A stretch of 64,000 nt of DNA from contig OX352763.1 in the NCBI GenBank assembly GCA_947095585.1, forward strand, positions 12,697,462-12,761,461. The letters run 5' to 3'. This DNA comes from Nephrocerus scutellatus. Its lineage: Eukaryota > Arthropoda > Insecta > Diptera > Pipunculidae. The position numbers and the translations under genes are program-made. Below are positions 32,833 through 45,303 of this stretch, one piece after another. How positions within the stretch are numbered: the first letter of the stretch is position 1; each line of letters opens with the position of its first letter. The notes beneath the pieces were generated by a model, which saw only the letters and a program-made list of their open reading frames with translations, did no database searches and had not been told where the DNA came from.

Positions 32833-35800
32833 TAAATATACCCTTTCTATAGCGTCGACGCTTCAGCGCCATAGTAGACCCTTATACCAGGGTCCTCCTA
32901 GTGGTCCAAGCGAGGCCTATTATTAGTTAATTGGCTTCTTAGCTCACAGAAACAGCGATGGCAGAAGTGTTTTTTGTTTGATTTCTATAGTGGTGTCAAT
33001 GAAGTCACGCTTCTATCGTGGGCCGAGAGTTTTACTAATTCTCCCAGATATAATCTTAAGGAAGTCAACGTCCATATACGTTAATTCTGCCTGCTAGCAG
33101 AATGTAGATCTTTATCGCAGTTTAACAGTCTGCTGTAGGTGTCTTTTGCCACTGATTGCAAGGTTTTCTTACTAATATCGACAGGTTTCTGTTTGATGCT
33201 CTTTTCACCATTCGGTAAAACTTTCGAGCATTTTTCCCGAAATAGGATCTCTTAATATCTTTGAGCACGAACATTCCTTGTTTTTGCATTCCCTTTGAAA
33301 AAATCTGTTGTGCTCGTAGATCAGAAAAGCAGCTCTTATCCTTTTTTGTAGCGCCGCGCCGTTGAGTGTACGTATATCTTGTTAGACAACGTGCTCGGGT
33401 GAAAACTATTGCATCAGTAGCGGCGTTTCTAATGGTTTGTTGAAAGCGTAGCCACTGGCACTAGAAGCGGCGGCTTAGAAAACTGAAAGCTGTTAAAATG
33501 CCAAAGTTTTCGTTCTTTTAATGGTGAACGGTTAGCAAATGGAAAATAAATCCACATCAATTAGAAATTTGCATTCTTAAATGAAAATTTGTCATGTAAA
33601 TTGTAAAGCCTTTGTCTACTGAAGTACTAGAAAGCGCCGTATAGCACACTGTTTACTCCCAATAACGTAGATCGATCGAAATAGAAAATCTTTTCTTTAA
33701 AATTGGTTTTTTGTAAAAAATATTGGAAGTTTGTAAATGTGAAGCAAAACTCCACAGGACCCCTGGTACGGTTTACAAACTAAACGCAAAACCGAAACCA
33801 AGAACATTTTTTTAATCTTAACACTACCCAGCATTGTAATGTATTGTTAGAGTGTAAAGTTTAGTCATTCTATAGAGGAAACCCTTATATGGTACCTTAT
33901 TATTCTTTAACTCAAGTGGATGACTGTCGCCATGTCATATCAATTAATTGTACGAGTAATCGGAACGGTGTCACCAGTCTTCGATGCACCTATTTAAGAT
34001 AGCCATTTCCTTCATCTGTCCGTTTAATGTACATTGGTGCTTTAAGTTGCCTTGCCTTTAAATTGCTCACTAATACATAAACGCAATTGAGCTATAAATT
34101 TAGTAATAGTCACATAATATGTAATAACAATGCACCTTTATTTAAAGCAATTTGCACAAGCAAGCATTCTTGAAATGCAATTCGATATTAATTAGCCACA
34201 AGAAGGGTCTTTGAGGAACTTGTCTACCACCAACAATGTGCCCTTGCATATTTGAAATAGCGCAATCATCGCTCGTTTAATGATGGAGCCAATGATAATG
34301 AATACCACACGAGTACACATGTATGCAATCATAACAATCTTACCAACTTGCCAACTCGTTTGTTTGTGTGTGTGGGGGGGTGCAACAGGGCGTTCGTTCA
34401 TCCTTAAATCTATTCAAATACCTGCATATATTATAGCATTTGGCTAATATGCTCGCAGAAGAGAGAACTTCATTCTAGATGACCTCTGACCCCAGAGAGA
34501 AAGACAAGACTAGATGGAAGCCATTTCGTTATATTCCATAAAATGATGTCACACACATCCTTTATTTATAATAATTATCATGTCATAATATCGAGTCGGT
34601 TGCTTGGTTGGTTGCTTGTGCCATCAGACGGCGCATGTAAATGTGGTGAAGATGCGGCGAATTTACTTATCATCGTATTTATATCCGTACGTATCCGTCC
34701 GTATGCGTCCATCCATCTTAAGAGCTCACATTTATAATTTCAATACACCTGTATTAGTCGGAGAATGTGCACTGCTGCACTTCAGCTTCAACAGGAAACT
34801 ATGCCACGGTCAGTGTACGGCGATGTAGCCATTGGAGTGAGTTGAAGCGCCCGGCATAGCAAGATTAATGAATCATGCGATAAACATTAGCCCCGTAAGA
34901 TGGTCATGTTGTCATGCAATAGGACGACGAACACGAATCTGCATAGTCTATATAGAAAGTATCATTTACGTACGAGTATCTTGTGCATTGCAATTTGTTT
35001 AAATGATTAAGATTCGAAATTACTCATCTAGGAAAGATTTTGGCAAAGAATCGTAGCGTAGAAAGCGTAGTTAAACAATTAAATATTTTCCTTTCCACGT
35101 CACAGCTACTTAAAATTGCATATTGGCATAAAATTGAACAAAATGCCAGATCTTCATATTTGTATATACATTCCTTTAACCCACATTTCGGTTTAATTGC
35201 CAGTCCACTTCATTCGCTCGTATTACATCTCCAGAGTAATAACACCAATAAAAATAATCATCGCAGCACTTAGCCGCCCTTGCAATAGTTGAAATCCTTA
35301 ATAGTTTCACGGTCGTGAACGGTCTACATGCGAATGGACAGAATTATCGTCTCGCTCAGTCGATTAAAGTTCTAATAAACTTCCGTTTACTTAAACTTAA
35401 GTTACCAAAAACGAAACTTGTTACTCTTGCAGGCTGATGTATATATATGCGCACGTTCGCCTACAAAATATAGCTCCAAGAGCCTGAGGAAACTGTAGAT
35501 GATGATCTCCATTAAGGTACAAATAGAAAGCAACAAGGATGATTTTCAAATTTCATCCCACAGGAAATTAATACACCGTCCACAAGAAATAACAACTAGG
35601 AAGTTTATAATACCCGAATGCGTTGTTGAACAAGGAACCGTTTTAGAAATATTATCCAAGATATCATGGAGGGCTATTGAAACTATTTTCATTACTGCTG
35701 GTACTTGTGTGAATTGGAACATGGCTGAGTACATAGTGTACACAATCGAGAGCATAACTTAATAGTGGCAGAATTATTAATTCTAATTTTTGTCGTAACA

Positions 35801-36767
35801 AATTATTTTAATAGTTTTAAACTTAGCATACATTCGATTTAAAATTTTGAGACGGACCTCTGATTATGTAAGGAACATTCTTTTAGTATCCACCTTATAA
35901 AAATCTATCCATTTGGAAGGCCTCATCTTTACAAGTTAATAAAATTTAAGTGTCTGTCTCCGATTTTTATTAATCATAACTAATATCTAAGTTGGATAAT
36001 ATGTCTCTAAACATAGATAAATCTTATTAGAAATTTAGTCAGACTATCTGGATGTTTGACAAGATGACAAGATGACAAGTATAGGTCTCGAAACACCTGA
36101 ATGCATTTCGATGAAATTTTCAGAAATCTTAAGGCGTATTTATATTTCCTATTTGTGGTTAGTTGTATCTCGATGTGGCTATTAAATAAACTAAATGCTT
36201 ATGTAAATATGTAAATAAAGGTTTTGATTTGGGGTTTCTTGTGTCTTATGTGTGTAAGCTGGTGAAGCGTGGTTCAAGCCATACATAAATAATAATTCTT
36301 ATTAATAATTATAAACTACATAGAAATTACTGTATAACAAATTAATTTTTGTGATTGGGTTGCAATTTACTGTAGAACGGGACCAAAGTGCGTTGTTTTG
36401 GAAAGTTCGGTAGGCTGTGATGTCCAATTCCTAATTGCTAAAATTTCGGATAACCATGTTTAATGTCTTGTGGCATGCGTTTACAATCCCAATCGCACTT
36501 TCTTTCTTATCTTTAGAACTTTTTTTTGCTCATTATCTTCTTTTGCAGCTTTCTACTCGAATATTATTGTTTATGAATAATTCCAAACGAAACTACTTTT
36601 GATTAAAATTGTGTCCCACTCTAGCAGTGAAACCATTATAGAGAAATATTCGGGGTATTAGCATTTGAGATAAAGTACCATTTGCCTGTCATCTTGACTC
36701 AAATTAAGCTGAAAAACCATCGGCAACAATTAGCTCTCTCCCTTTGACTCCTTTATAAATACTTTTA
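32833..36767. other. Non-coding DNA; unclassified GC-richer block at its start
   Basis: 32850-33370 is richer in GC than what follows and may be part of an old repeat (a 40-codon minus-strand frame, KSIKQKPVDISKKTLQSVAK, is visible near 33200), but I could not match it inside the window. 33400-36767 is AT-rich with a G7 run at 34374; nothing else recognised. Confidence 0.35.
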
Positions 36768-37410
36768 TTAAATATTTTTAGAGAATGTTAAACTCAAATT
36801 TGATGGATTCCTAAAGTTTTTGATATTTATTATTCCAGTGATCCTCGGCCCCCTTTTACATATCCAACACTCTATCTGAAAACTTGCTAAAATAATTCCA
36901 AAAGATAAAAGGAATAAATGCTTCTTATCCCGGCGAATTCTGACCAATAAGTATCTTATCGTGCATTTCAAAATTAATTCTAATCTAATTACAAAATATA
37001 TTTGCTTCTCCAGACTTCCGATGGCTTTCCGAACGAAGCCATTGCTTTCCCGATTTTGCTGTACACATCCAGATTGGTGCCACGCATTCAGCAGAGGCCA
37101 CACTTCCTAGGTATATAAAGTTCCTCCATCTAGTGAGCTGCTCCTCTTCCGAAATCAGAAGGTCACCATCTAAACTCTGGATGTTGTTTGGAGTTCCGAC
37201 CAGTGATGTTATAGACAGTCCTACTGTCATCCATTCTTGCTGCTTCTTCGGCCATTGAGACAAGAGTGTCGATGTACTGTAACTTGTTCCGTCTTACACT
37301 ACGCTGCACTTTTTTCTTTTTGATGATGCAATATTGGGCTTGTCTCTTTGGGCTATTCTCTTTGTAGATGTAATTTATAGTAACCTTAACTTCCATTCAG
37401 AACATAAGCT
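36768..37410 (-). mobile_element. RTE-like LINE, internally deleted antisense fossil
   Basis: On the minus strand 37396-37250 reads RSVRRNKLQYIDTLVSMAEE, AARMDDSRTVYNITGR (the linker before the RT), and 37200-36985 reads LISEEEQLTRWRNFIYLGS, then AKSGKQWLRSESHRKSGE (the region after the RT, where relatives read F.YLGS......D...RI.KA...F..L..IWKS). The reverse-transcriptase core between them is gone, the same style of deletion as at 27.6 kb. 36768-36985 continues less clearly. It is a dead remnant that abuts a different LINE on the opposite strand. Confidence 0.75.
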
Positions 37411-37479
37411 CTTGGTAGCCTGTAATGACGTGGTTTGATACGTTTATAAACCCCGTAGATACGATCATACCTCAGCCCT

Positions 37480-37830
37480 ATTCAAAAATATTTTTGCTTG
37501 CTCACTGAGACGGCTTCTGGATGTAACAAACTGTATATTCGTACGCAATATCATTGTATCGCGTACCCCGGGCTACATATACCATAAAATTAGCTTCAAC
37601 CGATCCTCTAGGCACCCTTATTATACCAAAATAAAATTTTCTTAACTCTTCAAGGCACTTCATCATTCATGCCACTCGACTGTGGAATTCTTTGCCGCCT
37701 TCTCTAAAATTAATACTAAACGCATCGCGCTTTCGAAGGACTATTTACGATTATTATAGTTTGCAATATCCAGTCATGAATCCGCCAGACTATATATATA
37801 CTCCTTACCTAACTTGATTTTATTTTGACT
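37480..37830 (+). mobile_element. CR1/Jockey-like LINE 3' end fossil
   Basis: The plus strand reads RSSRHPYYTKI and, after a frame change, RLWNSLPPSL (37678-37707) followed by KLILNASRFRRTI. The R.WNSLP word close to the C-terminus is a hallmark of CR1/L2/Jockey-group LINE proteins, where it is followed by a short tail and stop. Upstream parts are missing. It may be the same family as the RT fragment at 26430-27140. Confidence 0.65.
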
Positions 37831-40282
37831 CTATCCCTTTTATCATATTTGTCCTTTTTTGCTGTAGTGGTTTTATATATCTTATTACTTTATCAGGGCT
37901 ATCACAGAGTTTATATTTATTATGTGAAATTATTGTGTACGATACAAGACTTAGCCTTTCATACATTATACTTAAGATGATGAAACTAAATGAAATTAAA
38001 TGAAAAGAAATCAAAATAATGATGCGACTTTATACCAAATTGAAAGGTATGATCAGAAGCTGTTTAGCAGAAACTATAATTTTCTGTTCATGAATCGGGT
38101 GTGTCAAAACTTTTAGAGCTATTTGCAAGGCATTGATAATTTGTAGAGCAACATGTATGACAATTTACAAACCACATTTAAGACACACTTGTGTATAGAC
38201 ATCTCCTCCTATCCTCTATTTAACTCCTTAATTCCACAATAACCACGCTGTGTTTAGCGTTGTAAGGAAACAAATCTCTTTAGCATGTATACATTATAAA
38301 AAAAATGTTTTTTTAAAAAAAAAACTATATAGGTTTTAGTGACAATTTAGAGACCTTTTAAAAGTAAGTTAGTTTGAAAATCGCCATAAAAGCAGGAAAA
38401 GACTGAAGAACAAATAGTTCATAAGTTTTGGTATTTTCCGCAATTTGCTGTCATCTTTTGGAATAATAATGCGGCACGATTCTTGCAGATGTCACACATT
38501 TTCTTTGATTGTCGCTTAGTGAGGACAAGACATTACTGTGATGTAAGAGATTTACTTTTAAGTGCAAACACGTATAGGCGCAAATATAAGAAAAACAGTA
38601 TGAAAAAGGATACTGTGGATTTAATTTGATGTGGCATTGAATTGAAAAATCCATTCTTATTGGATTGACAAGAAGGTCACCACGAAAATACTTAACTGTT
38701 GTTTACTTCAGATTTTCAAAGCTGACATAAAATAAGTTCCGTTTGTTTGTCCTACGTGACTTAGGTTGGTAAAATGTAATTTAAATTTGACAAATTTGCT
38801 AAAAATCTGCTGCTGTGCACCAACATTTTTCCTCCGAACTTTTAAATTCTTCGATAATAAGTGTTCACAGATTACACATCATACACTTCATACTATCTGA
38901 AAATCAAGGATAATAAATTTTGCTGTCATGGTCGTTGGCCGCCTTCCAGATTTGCCGTACAAAATGAACAGCAATTTTAGAAAACAAACATCGTCCATAT
39001 AATGACCGATGTATTGAGCCATGTCGTAGTTTATACAACGAGCGTACATCTTCACTGAATGTTATGTGTGTATGTGTGAGAGAGAGAATTAGGTCCTTTG
39101 GTTCCACTTTATTAACCTTTGCCTTTTACTATCAATTTTAGAGTATGAAGTGTGTGAGGGATTCTCCATACATGATGTTGTTCTGTTTAAAACGACAACC
39201 GTACACTACAGAACCTAATAAGAGATTTTTAACTCTCAACACAAAGCCCACAGCAATCATTCTGCCTGGTCATCTCAAATCATGAGTGAAAACATTTAAA
39301 GGCCTTTGCTTGCTCTTGGTTTTGGTTTTCGAAAGTCATTTAACCTTTGGATAAATCTAGGATTATTCCCTTATGATGGAGATGCTTTCCCACTTCTGCC
39401 ATATATGAAGGTATTATGTGCGGCTATGGGTACGAGCAAACCAAAGATGAACTGCCCAAGACACTTGCCTTGTGATGGCCTAGCTGCACAGGGCAAGCCA
39501 AGTAGATATACACTTTGTCTCATCTGCGTCTCCTTTCCAACTATATTATTATTTCAACGTGGATCTTTTGTAGCTAACACAACGATACACAAGAAAAATT
39601 TTAACAAAATTTAATCTTTGCCTAAGAGAAATATTTGGGGTATAAATAAATTATCTCAACTCCAATGGAAGGCGGTTGGTAGCAGTTCATGGCATGACTG
39701 TGATAGTCATGTGATGGTTGGAATCCGCCACCGAGGTGCTCTACCTTATAATATATCTTATGATCATCCAATCCAACCACACCGACCACTTCATTCAATT
39801 CTCTGCCATACGATGGCCAAAACAAATTATGGTTCTTGAGTAATTATGTTGTAAAATATTTTGGCAGTTCATTAATTTTAGTTGGGTCTTCTTTTACTGC
39901 TGAGAGTGTTAATTCATATTTCCCTCAACCATCTTGTAGTGTTGCTAGTAGAAGTTTGCGTTATTGGAAAACTTGAGAGACTTTTAGATTTTGCTTTTTT
40001 GTTTTTAAAGTTAATAAAAGTATTTTGCTAACAAGTACGTCGCAATAAAATTCAGGCAAAAAGATAACCCAAACTGATGTATGCTGCCTGTTCTTACTTC
40101 CTCTTACCTGAATTATATTCCCGCGTATAAAAATGAATTTTTTGAATTTAAGATGACGAAAGTTTCTATAAGTAACATCATCCTGTAAGCGCTTTATAGC
40201 CGATAACAGTGGGTTTCATTCCTTTGATGACTAGAAATCCCACCTCTATCATATGATTCTTGCACGAAAACTGTAATACACT
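37831..40282. other. AT-rich non-coding DNA
   Basis: No family motif recognised. A 102-codon plus frame at 39306-39614 and others here lack any domain that I recognise. Confidence 0.35.
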
Positions 40283-40338
40283 GGTATATCTGTATATATC
40301 ATATATATCTGTATATATCTGTATATCTGTATATCTGT
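40283..40338. repeat. TATATCTG minisatellite
   Basis: About six tandem 8-10-bp units of TATATCTG or TATATATCTG. Confidence 0.8.
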
Positions 40339-40465
40339 TTCTTGTAAGACACCATTCCTGTCCATCACTATTCTCGAATTGCTTTTATTTCAGCACTTTT
40401 CTTGAGCAGGTTAATTGATAGCTGATTTGCAGCGCATACATTGAACATATTTCCGTGTTGTATCC

Positions 40466-40493
40466 GTTTCCGTAGCTGTTTCCGTTTCCGTTT
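40466..40493. repeat. CCGTTT hexanucleotide repeat
   Basis: Four imperfect CCGTTT/CGTAGCTGTTT units. Confidence 0.6.
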
Positions 40494-41039
40494 CATGAGT
40501 AATCTATTTTTTTATAAGTAGGTTACTAGCCTAGCGCATAACTTCTATAGCGCTGGTGAGCCACTAATTGTAGTTAAGGTCACCAATTCTACCTTTACAC
40601 GCAATTATATAGCGAGCCGCTTGATGTAAGACAGACGACCACCGCAGCTGCCACTGACCTGGTCTGCAAGTTTTAGTCGCCACTAACCCGGACAACTGAC
40701 GCCATAGTCAATGAAGACGTGCTTACTATTCATTATAAAAAGTGTGACGAGCGCATAACATCTCCACAAGCATATAGAGGACATGAATAAACAAAATATT
40801 AAGAAACTAAAAAAACATTGAACATATATTCCATGAGAAATTTCTTAAATCGATCAGCCGTTTTTGTTGCTGTGGTCATCGTCATAGATCACTTGTAGTT
40901 CCTAAGCTAATCCGAATTGATCAGGAAAAACGGAGCTTGGCACAGCATTCCACATACGTGTTGCACGGCTGAAGAACGAATCTCTGAACTCAACTGTACG
41001 TCCAAAGAGGGGCTTCATGGCAAACTGATGAGCATTTTA

Positions 41040-41185
41040 GAGCGCCATCAAATCATCTCAGGAAAATAAACAGCTAACCAGATTTACAAACTTAGGCAGG
41101 TGGTGGAAAAATGTCTAGAGTTTCAAAACTCACTATACCATATTTTATAGACTTTAAAGCCACCTATGACAGCATAGCCGATCCA
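41040..41185 (+). mobile_element. RTE-like LINE (family 2), RT motif fragment
   Basis: RQVVEKCLEF and, after a frame change, FIDFKATYDSIA (RT motif A with its catalytic Asp) are read near 41095-41175. The DNA matches the family 2 copy near 61023-61110 (AGGTG.TGGAAA and GTTTCAAAACTCACTA.ACCAT shared). Only about 145 bp of the RT domain are present. Confidence 0.6.
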
Positions 41186-41432
41186 TTTGAGTATATTCTC
41201 GCCATGCGGGGACGCAGATATTCCATTTTTGGGATGACATCATAAGCTGCAGAAGCTCTTTTGGAAGTCTCGTGCTTACGCCTTGATTATCTTTAATTAC
41301 AACGGAGTCGTCATTATGCTTGGCGTTTGACGAGAAGCCCACTGAATGACTGCGATCTGGGCCGATGTTTTGTGCCATAGCGCGGAATATATTTTGCATT
41401 GTTGATTTACGTTTTTCAGTTACTTCAGACAA
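41154..41432 (-). other. Unrecognised 92-codon open frame
   Basis: A minus-strand frame that is open for some codons upstream of its ATG too (LSEVTEKRKSTMQNIFRAMAQ) and continues with SHSVGFSSNAKHNDDSVVIK and STRLPKELLQLMMSSQKW. Its composition looks like a soluble, helical protein and not like an AT-driven chance frame. No domain is recognised and the end overlaps the LINE fragment. It might be a decayed DNA-transposon or retrocopy frame. Confidence 0.2.
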
Positions 41433-42049
41433 ATCTTACAGGCGTTATGGCCACTTACCCAGAGAGGGAGAGGGGAGGTTCCCGCGATGTTTCCGGGGAA
41501 CCGACTTTGCCTCTCTGGTATGTTTTCCTAATTTCTATTTTTTTCTGATGTAAAACGTGGTGCGTCTGCATTTGCTATTTTCTCCGCCGGGTCGGTCGTG
41601 CTGCCGCTTCGAAGCTTCAATGTAAAAGAAATTACAATGGGTGACAGTAGCCCTTCATTTATTTTGTCAGCGACGGGTACATAGTATAATGTGCTCGAAA
41701 GAGTTGACTGTAGTTCTGATATCAACGGTGTAGGCAGAAACGACACGCGTTTACACGCGGCTTGTCTTGTAGCGTGGAAGGTGAATTTGCACGAGTTAAA
41801 GCATATATACATTAGCATACATACACACCCGTGCATATATATTTAGTTGTAATTCAGTCTAGAGACTAATTTATCTTAGAAGCCTATAATAGTATGCAAC
41901 GTTAAATTAAGGTCTTTCATTTAAAATCGTTTTCTGAAGTAGACTGAAAAAGCACATCTTACTTTGCAAACGTTTAGGCTTTAAAAAATCAATAGCGATG
42001 CGTAGATTGACCATTTTTCCACTTTTCTCAGGGATAGTAACCCCTTTAA

Positions 42050-42250
42050 ATAAAAAAAAAATCGCAAATCAAAAAGTCCCATCAAATTTTGACAGGTAGA
42101 CGCCGAGATATACGAGACGGCAAACAAACGTACAAACATACAATAGTACAAACGAACGTAAAAATGTACACACGTTCGCTGAAAAAAAGTTCATGTCTTC
42201 TGAATATAAACTTCGCCCTTCGAGCTCGCAATCAGAAGCAATATTGAATA
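42050..42250 (-). repeat. Dispersed repeat family B, copy 2 (inverted)
   Basis: The reverse complement contains TTCAGCGAACGTGTGTACAT, GTACGTTTGTTTGCCG, TATATCTCGGCG, and a CGAAGGGCGAAG word, in the same order as 19385-19540. Confidence 0.7.
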
Positions 42251-42259
42251 ACATGCAGA

Positions 42260-43640
42260 CAAAAATACAACAAAAGGATACGACTACTCAAGATTATTCA
42301 GTGTTAAATTAAAAGCATTTTAATGGAAAAGTATTTAAGAATCGGTGTTTTTGTGTAAAGTTATCAATTTGACAGCAAAAATCAAAGAAATAATAACACG
42401 ACTATTTCTTGAAAGCACTCTCAAAACACTCAATCCATTTAATCTTCTGATCATCCTACTTTTTAATTTACTTCAGTATCGTGAACGTACATACAAGATT
42501 TATAAATTCAAAGTATAATCTGTGAATAATTCTGATGGCAAATTTATAAAAAAAACACCTAAAGCTGACGGAGGTGTTAGTAAAAACCATATCCTTAGGG
42601 AAAATGCTCGTACAGGAACTGCTTAAAAATTGCTTAAATCGCAGACACCACACAACACGACACCTGACAAAAAAGGAAAGCCATATAGGTGGCAGGATGT
42701 TACTTGTTTTGTTCGTTGTTGCTGCTTTTTATTATCAAAATTGTTCAATTACCTATTGCACGTTCTTAATATTTATGATATACGAGAGTACAATATAATT
42801 TGATAAATATGCACAGCTTAGAGCAACAGCAACGACGACGACGACGTCGACTCCACCAAACAAAAGCACCCACTAGGTGACTCGTTTCCGGTGCCATAAA
42901 TCTTTGAAGAATTTTGCTGCAGCTTAGCCTGGGATACACCGAGCAAAACGGATGTTCGTGTACGATAAACACAAAGTGAAGTCAAAATCGCAAAGGGATG
43001 GTTGGCTCTGTAGTCGTCATACGCGATTTGCTTGCGTTGCGTTTTTTGCTTTAATTCAAGATATGAAGATTTGAATGGTGGATGGTAAGGAGGAGGGGTG
43101 GTGTTTTCTATATTTGTGCGAAAAAATTAATATCCGGTGATGTTGTAGTCGATGGCACGTGCAGCTTTGGGAAAAGTGCTGCGGTGGCAGTGGAAATGGA
43201 GTCTTACCTAGTGCAACGGAGAAATGTTAGTTAAGTTTTTTATTCAAGAAATTTTAATTCAGGAAATATTGTTTATTGGATGTTTATTTAATTGTAATTA
43301 TTTATAAATATATTAATGCTGTACTTTTATCCCTCACTTTCTGAGAGTTGATGGTGAACAATTATTGCTTGAAAGAGTTTTGATTCGGCTGACCTAATAA
43401 CTTATTTGTCGGACCAATATATCTTTATTTTTTTTTGACTTAAAACTAAACTTATAACTATTATTAATAAGTGTCGGCTCAACAATAGGGGCCCGACGTA
43501 TTTACATTTTCTATTTTTTTGTATTGCTTATTATTAAACAATAATTTTGACTACTTAATGTACTACATGTTACATTTAAAGCAATTTAATTTTAAAAAAT
43601 AAATTTTAAAATAAAATAAAAATGAAAAAAATAAAAACAG
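42260..43640. other. AT-rich non-coding DNA with a CGA repeat
   Basis: A short (CGA)n tract lies at 42833-42847. 43130-43220 is locally GC-richer. No gene recognised. Confidence 0.35.
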
Positions 43641-43995
43641 GGCGATCTTCAGCCTCTGTAATGTTGATTGCTGGCCTTCAAGTAGAAGGAGATGTCGTCG
43701 AATCTAGCACGAATGATTTCTGCAGAAGCTGCATGGATGAGAAGGAGAAAGAGACCATCGTCCAACTTCTCTGTACTTGTCCAGCCCTCTCCCAAAAACG
43801 TAAACCCCATATGGGAACTTTTTTCTACAACGACACTAATGATGTCATCAGCATTGACGTTGGTAGTCTCCTACGCTTCATACGAAGCTCTAATTGGTTC
43901 ATCGAGTACGTGGATAGAATTTTTCAGATCGGTGTGGTATCAAAATGGACCATTACTGGTCTAAGTGTGTCAGTTTCACTGACTAACCTAAACTA
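43640..43995 (+). mobile_element. I/LOA-group LINE, Cys-rich C-terminal tail
   Basis: An open frame of 124 codons from 43622 includes NDFCRSCMDEKEKETIVQLL, CTCPAL, then SIDVGSLLRFIRSSNWF. The C..C.......H/Q.L..CP.L pattern followed by LLRFI.SS.WF is the conserved tail downstream of RNase H in I/LOA/R1-type LINE proteins of flies, with one position usually His read as Gln. It is open because the fragment is short, not because it is active; no RT or RNase H is attached. The final ACTAACCTAAACTAACCTAC is probably the element's 3' UTR start. Confidence 0.65.
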
Positions 43996-44109
43996 ACCTA
44001 CAGGTTATGCCTTTTCATTTTAGTGGATTTTATAAAATAGTATAACATAACATAACATCTTCAGGAGCACCAAGTGTCTCAAGTGTTAAATAGATGCTCT
44101 TAAGTAAGA

Positions 44110-44480
44110 ACCACCATTTCTCAAAAATAACAAGTATTCGTCAACAACTCTCTACGTCGAATCTGCGGCATCTTTTGGCCAAACACGATCTTAAACTCAG
44201 ATGTACTTGCCCTGAAAAATAATGAGCCAAACCACATCAAAATTAAGCATAGGAAGTGACAATGGGTGGGATATACCCAGTGGAATCCGTACAATGACAT
44301 TGCTAAAATGGCCTTTGAATGGAACCTCAATGAAGAGAAACCCGGGACCCAGTGATCACGCGGCGCAGATCATTGAAAGGGAATCGCGTACAGTAGTGCA
44401 TGGCTTGAAGTCAAACTGCTGGAGAGAGAGAGACTGCGCTGGAAGCAGGTCGTTTCCACTATGTGCTCCTCCGAGAAGCA
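44110..44480 (+). mobile_element. RTE-like LINE, 3' end of ORF2
   Basis: The plus strand reads VNNSLRRICGIFWP, NEPNHIKIKHRKCQWV, NDIAKMAFEWNLNEE and, after frame changes, a stretch ending in ERLRWKQVV. Relatives read F.N.CLR.I..I.WPDKISN..LW..T.....I..R...W.GH.LRK....IAK.ALEWNP. It is the post-RT domain of the same RTE-like family as the fragments at 2.2, 21.6 and 37 kb. It stops exactly where the mariner homology begins. Confidence 0.7.
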
Positions 44481-45303
44481 ATATTTGTTTGTTTGGGTTT
44501 TTATTTTCTTTTAATTATGCGTCAACACAGTCTTCTTTAAGCTCGACACATTTAATCCAGCGTTTCTCCAATTTTTTTTATTCCTTCCAAAGACATAATA
44601 GGTTTTCTCAAGGCCCTCAAAATAAGCGTTTGTTTCAGTGATGAGCTCTTCGTTAGACCCAAATCTCTTACCACTTAGTCATTTCTTCAGGTTTGAAAAC
44701 AGGAAATAGTCGCAGGGGGCTAAACCTGGAGAGTATGCTGGATGGATTTATGGATTTTTACCATGGTGACTGCACACATGTGTACGCGTGCATTGTCTGG
44801 ATGAAACAGCAATCGTTTTTGCGGTCATTTTGCTTCGAATCAATATCGAATCTCTGAATAATATTCGCCGGTGTTAGTTTAACTAATTTCATAGTAATCG
44901 ATGTGAATGGCACCGCGTGAATCCCACTGTGGCCATGACCCTGCTGACCGACAAACCCACCTTAGCCTTCTTTAGTGCACATTCACCCGGATAAACCCAC
45001 TCACTCGATTGTTCTTTGGTCTCCGGTTTGTTATGATGGATCCATATTTCATCCAGTTAAACGGCCGTTTCGGTGATGGTTTTTTTACTCAAAAAATAAC
45101 GCTTAGCCAGCAAACGAAATTAAAATTTTTCCATTTTCGTCAAAGCTCACGAGGTTGTCTGCTTTCAATGACAAACTAAATGACACAGCTTGCTCAAAAT
45201 TTAACAGTAGTCTTCTAATAGATGGTAGTTGGCGGGTATTGTTGCATTTAAAGTTACTGCGCGGAAAATTCGAAAAGACACTGACTTATCAAACAACCCT
45301 AGT
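44481..45303 (-). mobile_element. Mariner transposon, lacking its DNA-binding region
   Basis: On the minus strand MEKF and RLLAKRYFLSKKTITET (the mariner start, near 45140) jump directly to IWIHHNKPETKEQSSEW (45030), then PGECALKKAKVGLS, a DNAR.HTC-like word and HPAYSPGLAPCDYFLFSNLK, with a tail FEGLEKTYYVFG. About 120 codons that normally hold the helix-turn-helix DNA-binding domains are deleted between the first two pieces, and the first catalytic Asp just before WIHH has changed. The 5' terminal repeat is visible as TACTAGGGTTGTTTGATAAG at about 45303-45284 read inward; the 3' terminal repeat was not found. Frameshifts and stops make it inactive. Confidence 0.85.

Noticed and set aside
39306..39614. 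102-codon plus-strand gene
   Set aside because: No recognised domain, no start context or splice evidence; left as unexplained chance frame.
40400..40830. Solo LTR (a TATAAAA-like word, AATAAA downstream)
   Set aside because: No matching second copy, no clear TG...CA ends and no target duplication seen.
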